Below are positions 33,730 to 42,449 of a stretch of 64,000 nt of DNA, in pieces. Positions within the stretch are counted from its first letter, which is position 1, and each line of letters starts with the position of its first letter. Both the position numbers and the translations under genes were made by a program. This DNA comes from Sphingomonadaceae bacterium 3R27C6. GTDB taxonomy: Bacteria > Pseudomonadota > Alphaproteobacteria > Sphingomonadales > Sphingomonadaceae. The DNA is taken from the NCBI GenBank assembly GCA_005503215.1, contig SCNS01000015.1, positions 1 to 64,000 of the forward strand. Direction: 5' to 3'. The notes under the pieces are model-generated. The model was not told the origin of the DNA, ran no database searches, and worked only from the letters and a program-made list of their open reading frames with translations.

Positions 33730-34814
33730 GCGGCGGGATCCAGCAGGCCGGTGAGGCCTGTCGGGGCGTGCGGGCCGACGAACAATTGTTCGAGCACGCC
33801 GATACCGCTCTCGCGGCGATCGCCGTCGGCGAGGTCGGCGCGGACGAGCGCCTGCACATGCATCGCGAGCGGATTGCCCCATATCCGTTCGGCTTCGGAC
33901 AGGTTGTCGTGCGCGACCTCAAGGCCGCCATGGTCGAACCCGTGGCCCCAGACGGGGTGCGTATAACCGAGCCCGCTCATCGCGAACACCGGCCCGCTCG
34001 GGGTCAGCGTCAGGCGCGTGCTGCGGTCGAAGTCGGCCGTCAGCTTTGACAGGCGCCGCGTGCCCGGCTGCCATTCGGCGGTAAATGCGGGTTCGGCGTA
34101 ATGACGCTCGCCGCCGTTGGTCCCGACGAGCACCGCGCGGCGGTTCCACGGGCTCCCTTCGCCGTCGTCGTTGCTGTGAAAGAAGAGCGAGCGACCCTCA
34201 AAATTGCACGGCGTCCACAGCCAGAAGAACTGGTTGAAATTGCCCTCTGGCGGCGGTTGCGGCTCGGCGGCGCCGACGGGGCGGATGCCCCAGCTGCGGT
34301 CGCGCGTTCCGGCCCAGCCGGCATCGACATCGACACGCGCACCATCGATCGAGAGCCATCCCGACCAATGGCCGTTCTGCGTCATGCGCGTATAGTCCAT
34401 GAACAGGCGCGTGCCGTTGCGGCGGATGAAGCGCGGCTCTTCGATCGGGAAATGGCGTGCAGCGAAATGAAGCTCGCCCGAAAGCGGCCCATCGTTGGCG
34501 GCGATGCGCAGCGTCAGCGTTTCGAGCGGCGCGTCGATGCTGATGGCGATCGGCCCCACCGACAGGTCGAGCCGTTCGCCGCCCGAGCGGCGGCTGGCGC
34601 GCAGATTATGCTGCACCCCATCGACCAGCACGCAGAAAGCCGCGTCGACGATCCCGAGCTGCGGGTAAAAGCCCATCGCCGCGGCGAAAAAGACCGATCC
34701 GTCGGGCGAATAGCCGTTGAAGAAATAGCGGTCGTAAAAATTGCGGTCGGTGCCCGCGAAGGCAATCGGCTCGGCACTCTGGTGCAGCGGGAAATCATCG
34801 CCCTTCGTCAGCAT
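33726..34814 (-). CDS. DUF7064/DUF7065-like protein (AttH/carotenoid-hydratase-like fold)
   Basis: 362 residues. MLTKGDDFPLHQSAEPIAFAGTDRNFYDRYFFNGYSPDGSVFFAAAMGFYPQ is a recognisable family opening, and the rest is almost entirely beta strands with repeated SWGIRPVG and FFLWTPCNF-like patterns. I recall such proteins annotated DUF7064/DUF7065, related to the lipocalin-like AttH fold, with no known activity. It is always cytosolic by composition (no signal peptide). It leads the operon with the phosphotransferase. Confidence 0.6.
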   Translation of the reverse strand: MLTKGDDFPLHQSAEPIAFAGTDRNFYDRYFFNGYSPDGSVFFAAAMGFYPQLGIVDAAFCVLVDGVQHNLRASRRSGGERLDLSVGPIAISIDAPLETLTLRIAANDGPLSGELHFAARHFPIEEPRFIRRNGTRLFMDYTRMTQNGHWSGWLSIDGARVDVDAGWAGTRDRSWGIRPVGAAEPQPPPEGNFNQFFWLWTPCNFEGRSLFFHSNDDGEGSPWNRRAVLVGTNGGERHYAEPAFTAEWQPGTRRLSKLTADFDRSTRLTLTPSGPVFAMSGLGYTHPVWGHGFDHGGLEVAHDNLSEAERIWGNPLAMHVQALVRADLADGDRRESGIGVLEQLFVGPHAPTGLTGLLDPAA

Positions 34815-34870
34815 CGTCTCTCATCCCATTTTGCGTTTTGTCTTGCAACGTAACGGGATAAGGCGCCGCG

Positions 34871-35719
34871 TCAATGCACCGGTGGATCGACCGGCGGCAC
34901 CGCGTCGATCGGTGCAACGGGTTCGCCCGGTTCGCGCGGCGGCAACGCGTCGGGCGGCACGTCGTCGATCTGCATGTCGAGGGTCGGCACCGCTTCGACG
35001 TTGCGAACCCGGACCGCGATGTCGCCGTCCTTGATCCGCAGCTCGTTGAAGCTTGGCGGGGTCGAACGGATGCGCTGCGACAGCGTGCCCGCGCCGATCA
35101 TGCGGATCGGTCCGGATGCGGTTTGCGCGACGAGATCGAAGGCGTCGTGGACATGGCCGGTGAGCACCGCCGCCACGCCGCGTCCGGCGAGTTCCTTCAG
35201 TGCGCGTTCGCCGCCACGGGTGAGCGCGCGCCCCTTCGTGCCCGCTTCGACCAACGGGTGGTGCGCGGTGACCAGCACCGTCGAGCCGCGCGGCAGCGCA
35301 TCGATCGCGGCGAGCGTCTTGGCGAGCGCTTTGGGCGTCACCCAGCCCTTCGACCAGTCGAGCCGCCATTGCGCGCGCGCGGTCGTCTTCAGCGGCACCA
35401 CCGCGACGCCCGCCAGATCGAGCTCGCGCTCGACAAGTCGCTCGATCCCGCGAATGCGGCGATAGGGGTCGAAGAAGCGTTCGAAGGGGTTGAAATAGGG
35501 CAGGTCATGATTGCCGACCTCGACCGTCACGGGTACGTCGAGCGCGCCGATCCAGTCGCACGCCGCGGCAAATTCATGGCTGCGCGCGCGCATCGTGAGG
35601 TCGCCGGTGATCAGCACCGCATCGGGCTGTTCGCGGCGCACGCAATCGGTGAACCAGGCGAGCGCGGCGCGGTCCTCCAGCCCGAAATGCAGGTCGCTGA
35701 TGTGGAAGAGCCGCGTCAT
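34871..35719 (-). CDS. metallophosphoesterase
   Basis: 282 residues. It carries the dimetal motifs FHISDLHFG (D, H), LITGDLTMR (D), VGNHDLP (N, H), VTAHHPL and LTGHVHDAF, the complete set for this superfamily. The C-terminal 30 residues are Pro/Asp-rich (DDVPPDALPPREPGEPVAPIDAVPPVDPPVH) and probably disordered. Its start overlaps the lipid-kinase-like gene's stop (ATGA). Possible substrates are phospholipid precursors such as UDP-diacylglucosamine or cyclic nucleotides; the pairing with a diacylglycerol-kinase-type protein favours lipids, but this is inference. Confidence 0.88.
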   Translation of the reverse strand: MTRLFHISDLHFGLEDRAALAWFTDCVRREQPDAVLITGDLTMRARSHEFAAACDWIGALDVPVTVEVGNHDLPYFNPFERFFDPYRRIRGIERLVERELDLAGVAVVPLKTTARAQWRLDWSKGWVTPKALAKTLAAIDALPRGSTVLVTAHHPLVEAGTKGRALTRGGERALKELAGRGVAAVLTGHVHDAFDLVAQTASGPIRMIGAGTLSQRIRSTPPSFNELRIKDGDIAVRVRNVEAVPTLDMQIDDVPPDALPPREPGEPVAPIDAVPPVDPPVH

Positions 35720-36558
35720 GAGGCGGCGGGCGCCGTGGCGAGAAATGCGAGCGGGCTGGCCTCGAGGCGGTAGGTCGCGCCCGAAGGCAATTCGGCGGGT
35801 TCGCCGTCGAGGAGCAGGCCGATCGACCCTTTGCCTTCGATGACCACCGCGCGGCGTTCGGACAGGTCGACGCTCGGCCCTTCGCGAAAATCCCCGCCGA
35901 GCCAGGCGATGCCGTGGCTCAGGATCGACCCGGCGCTATCGGTGATCAGTCCCTCGGCGATGATGCGGTCGGGCTTCGGCGTCAGGTTGATCGCCTGGAA
36001 CGACTCGTCCGAACCAAGAATGCGGACACCGTCGCCATGAAGCGTCGCGTCGATCGCATCGGGGATGGTTTCGGCCAGCCCGCTGAGGCTGAGCGAGCGG
36101 AATTGCTCGCGAACCTCGGCCCAAGCCGTCGTCGGCCCCGCGATGACGCCGATATAAGCGCGCCCCGCGTCGCAGAAGATCGTCGGCGGATGGACGCGCC
36201 GCGCCTTGCCCGCGAGCGCATCGTGCAAGATATCCTCGGGACCGCGATCGCCGTGAAGCGTCTTGTGGAACAGGTTGAGCGTCCCGCCGGGAAGCGGGAG
36301 CATCGCGCCGCTCCATGTTTCGAGCGCGCCCGCGGCGGCGTTGAGCGTGCCGTCGCCGCTGAGGACCAGCAGCAGGTCGATGCCGTCGCCCTCCAGCGCG
36401 GCTGCAGACGGCAGGTCGTCGTCGGGAAGGATCATGGTGCGGACGAGCGGCGCGCCCGCTGCATCGCATATCTCGATCAAACGGCCGACGAGCGCCTCGT
36501 CGGAGCTGCCGCTGCGCAGGTTACAGACGAGGGCGGGGCGGTTGAAGCTGTTGGTCAT
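35716..36558 (-). CDS. diacylglycerol kinase-catalytic-domain protein
   Basis: 280 residues. It has the nucleotide-binding loop LSGDGTLN (a GGDGT variant) and MLPLPGGTLNLF, plus the C-terminal lipid-binding region with IDATLHGDGVRILGSDESF and VVIEGKGSIGLLLDGEPAELP, all typical of the DAGK/sphingosine-kinase catalytic family. It would phosphorylate a lipid at the membrane. It is first in the two-gene operon with the metallophosphoesterase and divergent from the hydrolase at 36680. Sphingolipids are major lipids in sphingomonads, so a sphingoid or DAG substrate fits. Confidence 0.85.
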   Translation of the reverse strand: MTNSFNRPALVCNLRSGSSDEALVGRLIEICDAAGAPLVRTMILPDDDLPSAAALEGDGIDLLLVLSGDGTLNAAAGALETWSGAMLPLPGGTLNLFHKTLHGDRGPEDILHDALAGKARRVHPPTIFCDAGRAYIGVIAGPTTAWAEVREQFRSLSLSGLAETIPDAIDATLHGDGVRILGSDESFQAINLTPKPDRIIAEGLITDSAGSILSHGIAWLGGDFREGPSVDLSERRAVVIEGKGSIGLLLDGEPAELPSGATYRLEASPLAFLATAPAAS

Positions 36559-36679
36559 CGCCCTGTCCTACGCGCGAACGCGGAAAAGGTGGCGGCCTAT
36601 ATCGCGCCGCCGCTTGTTCGCCGTCACGCCGCCCTGTAGGGCGCGAAGGATGGCGGGGCCGGTTTCCAAAGGACGACGG

Positions 36680-37606
36680 TTGATCAAGATCCTATTCGTG
36701 GTGCTGCTGCTCGTGCTGCTGTTTGGTGGCGGCGCCAAGATGATTGTCGCGGGCGGCGCGAAGTCGCTCAACATGGCCGACCGGCTGCTCGGGCAGGGCG
36801 ACGGGGCGCGGCTGCTGATTGGCGATCAGCCCTATGGCCGTGGGCCGCGCCAGTCGCTCGACATCTGGGTACCCGATAGCCTCAAAGAGGGTGACCGGTT
36901 GCCGGTGGTCGTCTTCTTTTATGGCGGCGGATGGGACAGCGGCGAGCGGGGCAGTTACGGCTTTGCCGGGCGCGCGCTGGCGCGGCAGGGGTTCGTCGTC
37001 GTGATCCCCGACTATCGCCTCGTGCCCAAAGCCTATTGGCCCGACTTTATCGGGGACAGTGCGGCGGCCGTCGCATGGACGCACGAACATATCGCAAAGC
37101 TCGGCGGCGACCCCGACCGCATCGCGCTGATGGGCCATTCGGCGGGCGCCTATAACGCCGCCATGCTCGCGCTCGACCCACAATGGCTGCGTGCGGCGAA
37201 GAGCGATCCGTCGATCATCCGCGGCGTCGCGGGACTTGCCGGACCCTATGATTTCCTGCCGCTCGAAAAGGGCGGCCGCGGCGACAGGGCGATGGGCAAG
37301 GTCAAGCCGATCGAGAAAACCCAGCCGATCCACTTCGCGCGCGGCGACGCGCCGCCGCTGTGGCTCGCGACCGGCGACGAGGATGACACGGTGCGCCCGC
37401 GCAACAGCCAGAACCTCGCCGCCGCGATCGAGAAGGCGGGCGGCCCGGTGACGCTGCGCATCTATCCGGGCTTGGGGCATACGGGCATCGTGATGGCGCT
37501 CGCCGCGCCGTTCCAGAACAAGGGGCCGGTGCTCGAAGAGGCGACCGATTTCCTGCGCGGCGTCACGGCGCGGCGTATTGCACCCGCCGCCGAGGCCGCG
37601 AAGTGA
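36680..37606 (+). CDS. alpha/beta hydrolase (carboxylesterase/lipase-like)
   Basis: 308 residues starting at TTG 36680, which is preceded by AAAGGA at a good distance; an ATG at 36650 has no proper spacing to a ribosome-binding site. The N-terminal hydrophobic helix (MIKILFVVLLLVLLFGGG) is a membrane anchor or signal. The catalytic domain has the oxyanion loop FFYGGGWDSG, nucleophile Ser in GHSAGAYNA, an Asp near GDEDDTV and the final His in GLGHTG. It is an esterase of unknown substrate. GTG of the next gene overlaps its stop, so it belongs to the nucleotidyltransferase operon. Confidence 0.85.
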   Translation: MIKILFVVLLLVLLFGGGAKMIVAGGAKSLNMADRLLGQGDGARLLIGDQPYGRGPRQSLDIWVPDSLKEGDRLPVVVFFYGGGWDSGERGSYGFAGRALARQGFVVVIPDYRLVPKAYWPDFIGDSAAAVAWTHEHIAKLGGDPDRIALMGHSAGAYNAAMLALDPQWLRAAKSDPSIIRGVAGLAGPYDFLPLEKGGRGDRAMGKVKPIEKTQPIHFARGDAPPLWLATGDEDDTVRPRNSQNLAAAIEKAGGPVTLRIYPGLGHTGIVMALAAPFQNKGPVLEEATDFLRGVTARRIAPAAEAAK

Positions 37607-38397
37607 GCGGCGCGATCCCGGCGACCGTCCTTGCGGGAAGCCGGCCCGGCCCCGATCCTCTGCTCTCCGGCAGCGGGGTTTCGACCAAGGCGCTGCTGCC
37701 GATTGCGGGGCAGGCGATGTTGGTCCACGTCGTAAAGGCGCTTCGCGCTTCGCCGTTGGTGGGCCCGATCACGATCCTTGCGCAGAACAGTGCCGAGCTG
37801 GCGGCGGAGCCGGGGCTGGTTGGTCTCGCCGACCTGCATTTCGCGGATTCGGGACAGGGGATCAGCAGCTCGCTCGCCGCCGCGCTGCCGCCGGGCGACG
37901 ACCCGTTGCTGGTTACGACCGCCGACAATGTCCTGCTTACGCCGACGATAGTCGCCGAGTTCCTGAACGGCGCCGCGGATAGCGACGTCGCGGTCGCGAT
38001 GGTCGAGCGCGATGTGCTGCTCGCGCGCTATCCGCAGTCGAAGCGGACATGGTTGAAATTTCGCGGCGGCTGGTGGTCGGGGGCGAACATGTTCCGCCTG
38101 CGCGGTCGCCGCGTGCTGCCGTTGCTCGACTTCTGGGGTCGTATCGAACGCGACCGCAAGAAAGGGCTGAAGATTGTCGCCGCTTTCGGCCCGTGGCTGC
38201 TGCTCGGCGCGCTGCTCCGCCTCTTCACCATCCAGCAGGGCGTCGCGCGCGCGGGCCTCCGTTTCGGTCTCAACGCGACGGTCGTGCCGATGTCCGAGCC
38301 CGAGGCGTGCATCGACGCCGACAAGCCCGCCGACATCGAACTGATCGAAGCGATATTTGCCGCGCGCCGGGAAGCGGCTATAGGCCAGCCCCTATGA
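37603..38397 (+). CDS. MobA-like NTP transferase domain protein
   Basis: 264 residues, GTG start overlapping the hydrolase stop. It has a nucleotidyltransferase Rossmann-like fold: the start ATVLAGSRPGPDPLLSG is a looser version of the G-x-G-T/S-R loop, STKALLPIAGQAMLVHVVKAL carries the Lys of this family, and DDPLLVTTADNVLLTPT holds the metal-binding Asp. The C-terminal half is specific to this group (FRGGWWSGANMFRLRGRRVLPLLDFW). It probably activates a polyol phosphate or sugar phosphate with CTP or GTP. Its stop overlaps the next start (ATGA). Confidence 0.8.
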   Translation: MSGAIPATVLAGSRPGPDPLLSGSGVSTKALLPIAGQAMLVHVVKALRASPLVGPITILAQNSAELAAEPGLVGLADLHFADSGQGISSSLAAALPPGDDPLLVTTADNVLLTPTIVAEFLNGAADSDVAVAMVERDVLLARYPQSKRTWLKFRGGWWSGANMFRLRGRRVLPLLDFWGRIERDRKKGLKIVAAFGPWLLLGALLRLFTIQQGVARAGLRFGLNATVVPMSEPEACIDADKPADIELIEAIFAARREAAIGQPL

Positions 38398-39158
38398 CCA
38401 TCGACAAAGCCATCATCCTGTCGGCCGGGCAAGGCTCGCGCCTGCTGCCGCTGACCCGCGACATCCCCAAATGCCTGATCGAGTTCAACGGCCGCAGCCT
38501 CATCAGCTGGCAGGTCGCGGCGCTCGTCGCGAACGGGATCAAGGACATCGTCGTCGTCACGGGCTTTCGCACCGAACGCGTCGAGGATCATGCGCTGCAG
38601 CTTTACCGCGACACCGGCGCGCGCATCCGCACTTTGTTCAATCCCTTCTTCCAGGTCGCCGACAACCTCGGCACCTGCTGGATCGCGCGCGAGGAGATGG
38701 ACCGCGATTTCATCATCCTCAACGGCGACACGATCATTTCGGACGAGATCGTCGCGAAGCTGATCGCGGGCGCGAACGAGCCGATCAACGTCACCGTCGA
38801 CGTCAAGGCCGACTATGACGACGACGATATGAAGGTGAACCGCGACGCCGAAGGCCGCCTGCATCACATCGGCAAGCGGTTACTGCCCCCCGACACCAAT
38901 GCCGAATCGATCGGGATGCTCGCGTTCGTCGGCGACGGCCCCTCGATCTTCCGCAATCAGGTCGACCAGATGATGCGCACCCCCGACGGGGTCGAGCGCT
39001 GGTATCTGCGCGCGATCGACATCATCGCCAAGGGCAACCGCGTCGGCACCGTGTCGATCGAAGGGCTCGAATGGCAGGAAGTCGACTTCCCGCAGGACGT
39101 CGAAGCCGCCGATGCGCTTACCGCGAAATGGGCCGAAGAAGGCCGCTACGCGAAATAG
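38394..39158 (+). CDS. NTP transferase, CDP-polyol-forming type (phosphocholine/inositol-P cytidylyltransferase-like)
   Basis: 254 residues with a complete nucleotidyltransferase signature: KAIILSAGQGSRLLPLTRDIPKCLIEFNG, then DFIILNGDTIISDE with metal-binding Asp, and a C-terminal DFPQDVEAADAL. This form is closest in pattern to CTP-using enzymes that activate phosphocholine or inositol-1-phosphate. Such an enzyme would feed a CDP-activated alcohol to the CDP-alcohol phosphotransferase encoded convergently next door. The 3' end overlaps the convergent HIT gene by 13 bp. Confidence 0.82.
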   Translation: MTIDKAIILSAGQGSRLLPLTRDIPKCLIEFNGRSLISWQVAALVANGIKDIVVVTGFRTERVEDHALQLYRDTGARIRTLFNPFFQVADNLGTCWIAREEMDRDFIILNGDTIISDEIVAKLIAGANEPINVTVDVKADYDDDDMKVNRDAEGRLHHIGKRLLPPDTNAESIGMLAFVGDGPSIFRNQVDQMMRTPDGVERWYLRAIDIIAKGNRVGTVSIEGLEWQEVDFPQDVEAADALTAKWAEEGRYAK

Positions 39159-39574
39159 GGTTTGAGCCAGTCGGTGAGCGCGGCGACCTCTGCGTCGCCG
39201 AGTTTCACCGCCTGCCCGAGATCGGGTTGCCCCGGCCAGCCGGCGTCAGGGACCGTCAAGCCCGCGCCAGAGCGTTCGCCCTCGTAACGCGGCAGGACGT
39301 GGAAATGGACGTGCGGGTCGACCATCATCAGCATCAGATAGTTGATCTTCGCATAGCCAACCGCCTGTCCCAGCGCGGCCTCGATCGCGGCGGTCGCCAC
39401 CTTGAGTTCGGCATGCGCTTCGGTCGGCAAGTCGCCGAACGCCGTTGCATCCGATTTCGCGGCCAGCACCAGCGCGCCGAGCGTCGGCTGCGCGGGACGC
39501 AGCAGCACGGCCCAATGCTCATATTCGGCGATCAGCGTCGCCGGATGGCCGAATTTGGCGATGGTCGCGTTCAT
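39146..39574 (-). CDS. HIT family hydrolase
   Basis: 142 residues with the histidine-triad motif HVHFHVLPRY (H-x-H-x-H), preceded by the nucleotide-binding N-terminal domain (TIAKFGHPATLIAEYEHWAVLLRP). HIT proteins cleave nucleoside phosphoramidates, dinucleotides or nucleotide-activated intermediates. Placed at the end of a CDP-alcohol operon, it could clear adenylated or cytidylylated by-products, but a general housekeeping role is as likely. ATGA overlap with the upstream CDP-alcohol gene, and the 3' end overlaps the convergent gene by 13 bp. Confidence 0.88.
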   Translation of the reverse strand: MNATIAKFGHPATLIAEYEHWAVLLRPAQPTLGALVLAAKSDATAFGDLPTEAHAELKVATAAIEAALGQAVGYAKINYLMLMMVDPHVHFHVLPRYEGERSGAGLTVPDAGWPGQPDLGQAVKLGDAEVAALTDWLKPYFA

Positions 39575-40635
39575 GGCTGTGCCTCTTCCATCCAGCTGAC
39601 GATCGGCCGGCCCGAACGCTTCACGGCATAGGCTTGCACCAGCCGCACCGCATGGACGACCAGCGAAATGACGGTCCACCAGGCGAGCGCGATCAGGCCG
39701 ATGTCGGGACGTCCGGCGAGCGTCGCGAAAAAGAGGATCGCGAAGTTCGGATTGCGCCGCGCGGTGACCAGGCGGAAATCGCTGTCGAACTTCTGCCAGA
39801 CATGGATGTCCATGCCGAAGTCCTTGATGAACATCCCTTCGATCACGCGCTGGAGCACATAGCCCGCGACGACCGCGATCATCACCCAGATGAAGGTCTG
39901 CGTCGACAGCGCGAGCCCCCATGCGCCCAGCCCGACGCCCCAGAAATACCACCAGAAGGGCGGGTGGACCAGGTCGACGCCGTGGTCGGCGACATTGCCC
40001 CATTTCGACGAGGTGATCGTGCAGCGCGCGAGCTTTCCGTCGACGGTGTCGAGCACCATGAAGATGAAGCCCGCGAGCATGCCGGTCCAATAATGGCCGT
40101 AGGCGAAAAGATACGTCGCATAGATGCAGAGTGCCGCGCCGATCGCGGTGACCATGTTCGGGGTCATGCCGATGCTCGCGGCGCCGCGCGTCAGCCACAA
40201 AGCGAGTTCGGGCCACAGATATTTGGTCAGTGCGTCGGTGACGCCCTTATACGCGCCGAAATAGCTCTTCCGCTCGATCTCGCGCCGCGTGCCGGGGGCC
40301 AGCTCCTTGACGAACGGCTGCTCGAGCTTACGAAGCTGGCGGTTGTAAAGCTTGCGCCCGTCCGACAGGTCGATGACCGCGGCCGCCATCGGGTCGCTGC
40401 CGGCCGGGACCTGACCGATCACGGGGGCGCCGCCCCAGGCGAAAACCGTACCCGGCTGATCGATCACCCAGCGCAGCAGCATCGGGTCGAAGACATAGGC
40501 GAGGTTGAAGATCAGCTCATGGCCTGGCGCCAGCGGCTTTCCGTCCTTTTCCGCCATGCGGCGGCAGCGCTCGGCGTTGGTCATGCCCCAGATCGGGGTG
40601 CTGTTTTCGCCGAGCAGGCGGATCGGCGCGCTCAT
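39571..40635 (-). CDS. CDP-alcohol phosphatidyltransferase family protein with N-terminal extension
   Basis: 354 residues. The CDP-AP motif is exact: Asp196, Asp199-Gly200, Ala203-Arg204, Gly213, Asp217 and Asp221 (D-x2-DG-x2-AR-x8-G-x3-D-x3-D), in a membrane domain with about six helices (about 160-340). The first 120 residues form a separate soluble domain with no membrane helix (FNLAYVFDPMLLRWVIDQPGTVFAWGG), a layout also seen in bifunctional inositol-type enzymes. It would join an activated CDP-alcohol to a second polyol or lipid. Next to the cytidylyltransferases and the HAD phosphatase this suggests a DIPP-like or polyol-phospholipid route. Confidence 0.85.
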   Translation of the reverse strand: MSAPIRLLGENSTPIWGMTNAERCRRMAEKDGKPLAPGHELIFNLAYVFDPMLLRWVIDQPGTVFAWGGAPVIGQVPAGSDPMAAAVIDLSDGRKLYNRQLRKLEQPFVKELAPGTRREIERKSYFGAYKGVTDALTKYLWPELALWLTRGAASIGMTPNMVTAIGAALCIYATYLFAYGHYWTGMLAGFIFMVLDTVDGKLARCTITSSKWGNVADHGVDLVHPPFWWYFWGVGLGAWGLALSTQTFIWVMIAVVAGYVLQRVIEGMFIKDFGMDIHVWQKFDSDFRLVTARRNPNFAILFFATLAGRPDIGLIALAWWTVISLVVHAVRLVQAYAVKRSGRPIVSWMEEAQP

Positions 40636-41753
40636 CGCGGTGTCCTTGCGAAATCGAGGATGATGTCGGCCTGTCGTATCGAGGCGGGGGTCGGGAACTG
40701 GTCGATGGAATCGTGCATGGCGGCTTCCTGAGCATCAACAAAGGTCGGTTGCAAGTCCGCAGCCCGGGCGAGCGCGGCGGGGAGCTCGGCGATATCCTCG
40801 ATGACCTGACCCAAATGCCAATGCGCGAATGCCGGATCGTCGCGCCACGCCAACCGGTCGAGGTTCAGGAAAATGCACGGACGCGGGCGGAGGAGGAACT
40901 CGTAAACCTGGCTCGACACGTCGCCCAGATAGACGTCCGAGCTCAGCGTATAGCTCATGTCGATCGAATGATGGCTTCCCATATCGACCCGGATATGCGG
41001 CGCGGTGGTCGTGATCGGCGGCACGCGCTGCGCCAGTTTCGTATGCGGCGCGATGATGGCGTTCCACCCCTCGAGCGCCTCGAGCGCGGCGAGCACTTCG
41101 GGTCCGTGCCCCGGCCACGACGACAGCTTCGCGTCGAAATGCGGATTGTAGAACAGGGTCGGCCGGTCATTGTCGAAAAAGCGCTGCCGCTCGGCGCATA
41201 TTTCGAACTTGGCATAGCCGCCGACGACGACATTGCCGGGTTCGGACAGTCTGTGTTCGATCATCCGCCGCCGGTCCTTTTCGCCCGCGACGAGGGTCAG
41301 GTCGATCATCGCATGCCGCCCGCGATAGCCGCCCGCGCGGTCGCCCGCGCCATGCTTGATGACGACGATGCGTGATGAAAAGCCGGGGATGCGTTTCAGC
41401 CAGGCGCTCGAAATCTCCGTCGTGACCAGCACGGGAAAGCGCCGGATCGCCGGATAATTGAGCAGCAGCGTCGCGAGCCGCGAGGGCTGGCGGAACAGCG
41501 TATCGGGACCAAAGGGCGGCCGGCGCAGAAGGACAGGTTCGAACCTACCCTGCGTGTCATAGCTGAGTATGAGATCGAGAATCTGGCGCGACGGCGACAA
41601 GATCGAAACCCTTACATCGTCGCGCTTCGCGAGTTCGAGCGCCGCCGGCAGCCAATGATAAAGCTGTTGTGCTTCGGCAAGGGCAAGGAAGGCGATAGGG
41701 GTCGGCAAGATGTGCTCCGGTTGCGAGGAACTGGCGAAAGGGGCCGGGCGCAT
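40632..41753 (-). CDS. CDP-glycerol glycerophosphotransferase-like protein (TagF/TarF fold)
   Basis: 373 residues with a GT-B-like fold. VLLRRPPFGPDTLFRQPSRLATLLLNYPAIRRFPVLVTTEI leads into VVIKHGAGDRAGGY, then FYNPHFDAKLSSW and YTLSSDVYLGDVSSQVYEFLLRPRPCIFLN, which resembles the conserved D-x-SS segment of CDP-glycerol:poly(glycerophosphate) transferases. Gram-negatives rarely have this family, so it probably adds glycerol-phosphate or a similar unit to a lipid-linked glycan. The stop overlaps the CDP-AP start, and the ATG directly follows the HAD gene's stop. Confidence 0.72.
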   Translation of the reverse strand: MRPAPFASSSQPEHILPTPIAFLALAEAQQLYHWLPAALELAKRDDVRVSILSPSRQILDLILSYDTQGRFEPVLLRRPPFGPDTLFRQPSRLATLLLNYPAIRRFPVLVTTEISSAWLKRIPGFSSRIVVIKHGAGDRAGGYRGRHAMIDLTLVAGEKDRRRMIEHRLSEPGNVVVGGYAKFEICAERQRFFDNDRPTLFYNPHFDAKLSSWPGHGPEVLAALEALEGWNAIIAPHTKLAQRVPPITTTAPHIRVDMGSHHSIDMSYTLSSDVYLGDVSSQVYEFLLRPRPCIFLNLDRLAWRDDPAFAHWHLGQVIEDIAELPAALARAADLQPTFVDAQEAAMHDSIDQFPTPASIRQADIILDFARTPR

Positions 41754-42449
41754 TCAACCGGGTCCGATCTCGAAATCCAGTGTCCGCCAGCCCTGCTGCG
41801 CGGCAAGACGGACCAGCTTGCGGCTGCGTCCGATCAGCCAGGATTCATGCGCCAGCGCAAAGGTCGGGGCGTCGCTCGGGTGATCCGAATAGGCGCGGAT
41901 ATGCACCGCGCCGTTGGCCGCGTTCGCGTCAAGCCACTCGGTCACCCGGCGCGCTTTTTCGGCGCCATAGCAATTTCCGCCGTCGAGTAGCGGCAGCCAG
42001 TTTCCCTCGCCATCGCGCCGGTGGCGGGTCGCGACGATGGCGTCGAACCCCAGCGTTTCGGCGATCGCGCCGGCGTAGAATTCGGGCGCCGCAGTCGCCA
42101 TCAGCAGGCGGTATCCCTCGGCGCGGTCGCGCGCGATGCACGCCTGCGCGCCCGGCGGCACGTCGCGCGATACGCGCCAGGCCGCGAAATCGGCGGCGAG
42201 CTTATCGGCGCGGGCGGGGGCGATGCTGGCGCCGAGCATCAGGCGAATCGCGGCGGGCTTGAACCGGTCGCGGCCATAGAGGCGCAGCGCATAGCCGATC
42301 ATCAGCGCTGCGAGCGCCGGAAGCAACAGCACACGCCACCGCGCCTCGCGCCACGCCGCCCACAGCAGGAACAGCGTGAAGGTCGGCTTGCGCAGCACCG
42401 TGCGGTCGAGGTCGTAGATCGCGACGCGGATGGGCAGCTCCTCGCTCAT
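41754..42449 (-). CDS. HAD-IB family phosphatase
   Basis: 231 residues: motif I DLDRT with Asp13 and Asp15, a small helical cap with hydrophobic segments (FLLWAAWREARWRVLLLPALAALMIGY), motif II MATAAPEFY, a Lys in GAEKARRV and motif IV YSDHPSDAPTF. HAD-IB members dephosphorylate small molecules or lipid head groups (phosphoserine, phosphatidylglycerophosphate). Here it could remove phosphate from a polyol phosphate intermediate. ATGA overlap with the flippase gene upstream; the TGA is directly followed by ATG of the next gene. Confidence 0.82.
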   Translation of the reverse strand: MSEELPIRVAIYDLDRTVLRKPTFTLFLLWAAWREARWRVLLLPALAALMIGYALRLYGRDRFKPAAIRLMLGASIAPARADKLAADFAAWRVSRDVPPGAQACIARDRAEGYRLLMATAAPEFYAGAIAETLGFDAIVATRHRRDGEGNWLPLLDGGNCYGAEKARRVTEWLDANAANGAVHIRAYSDHPSDAPTFALAHESWLIGRSRKLVRLAAQQGWRTLDFEIGPG

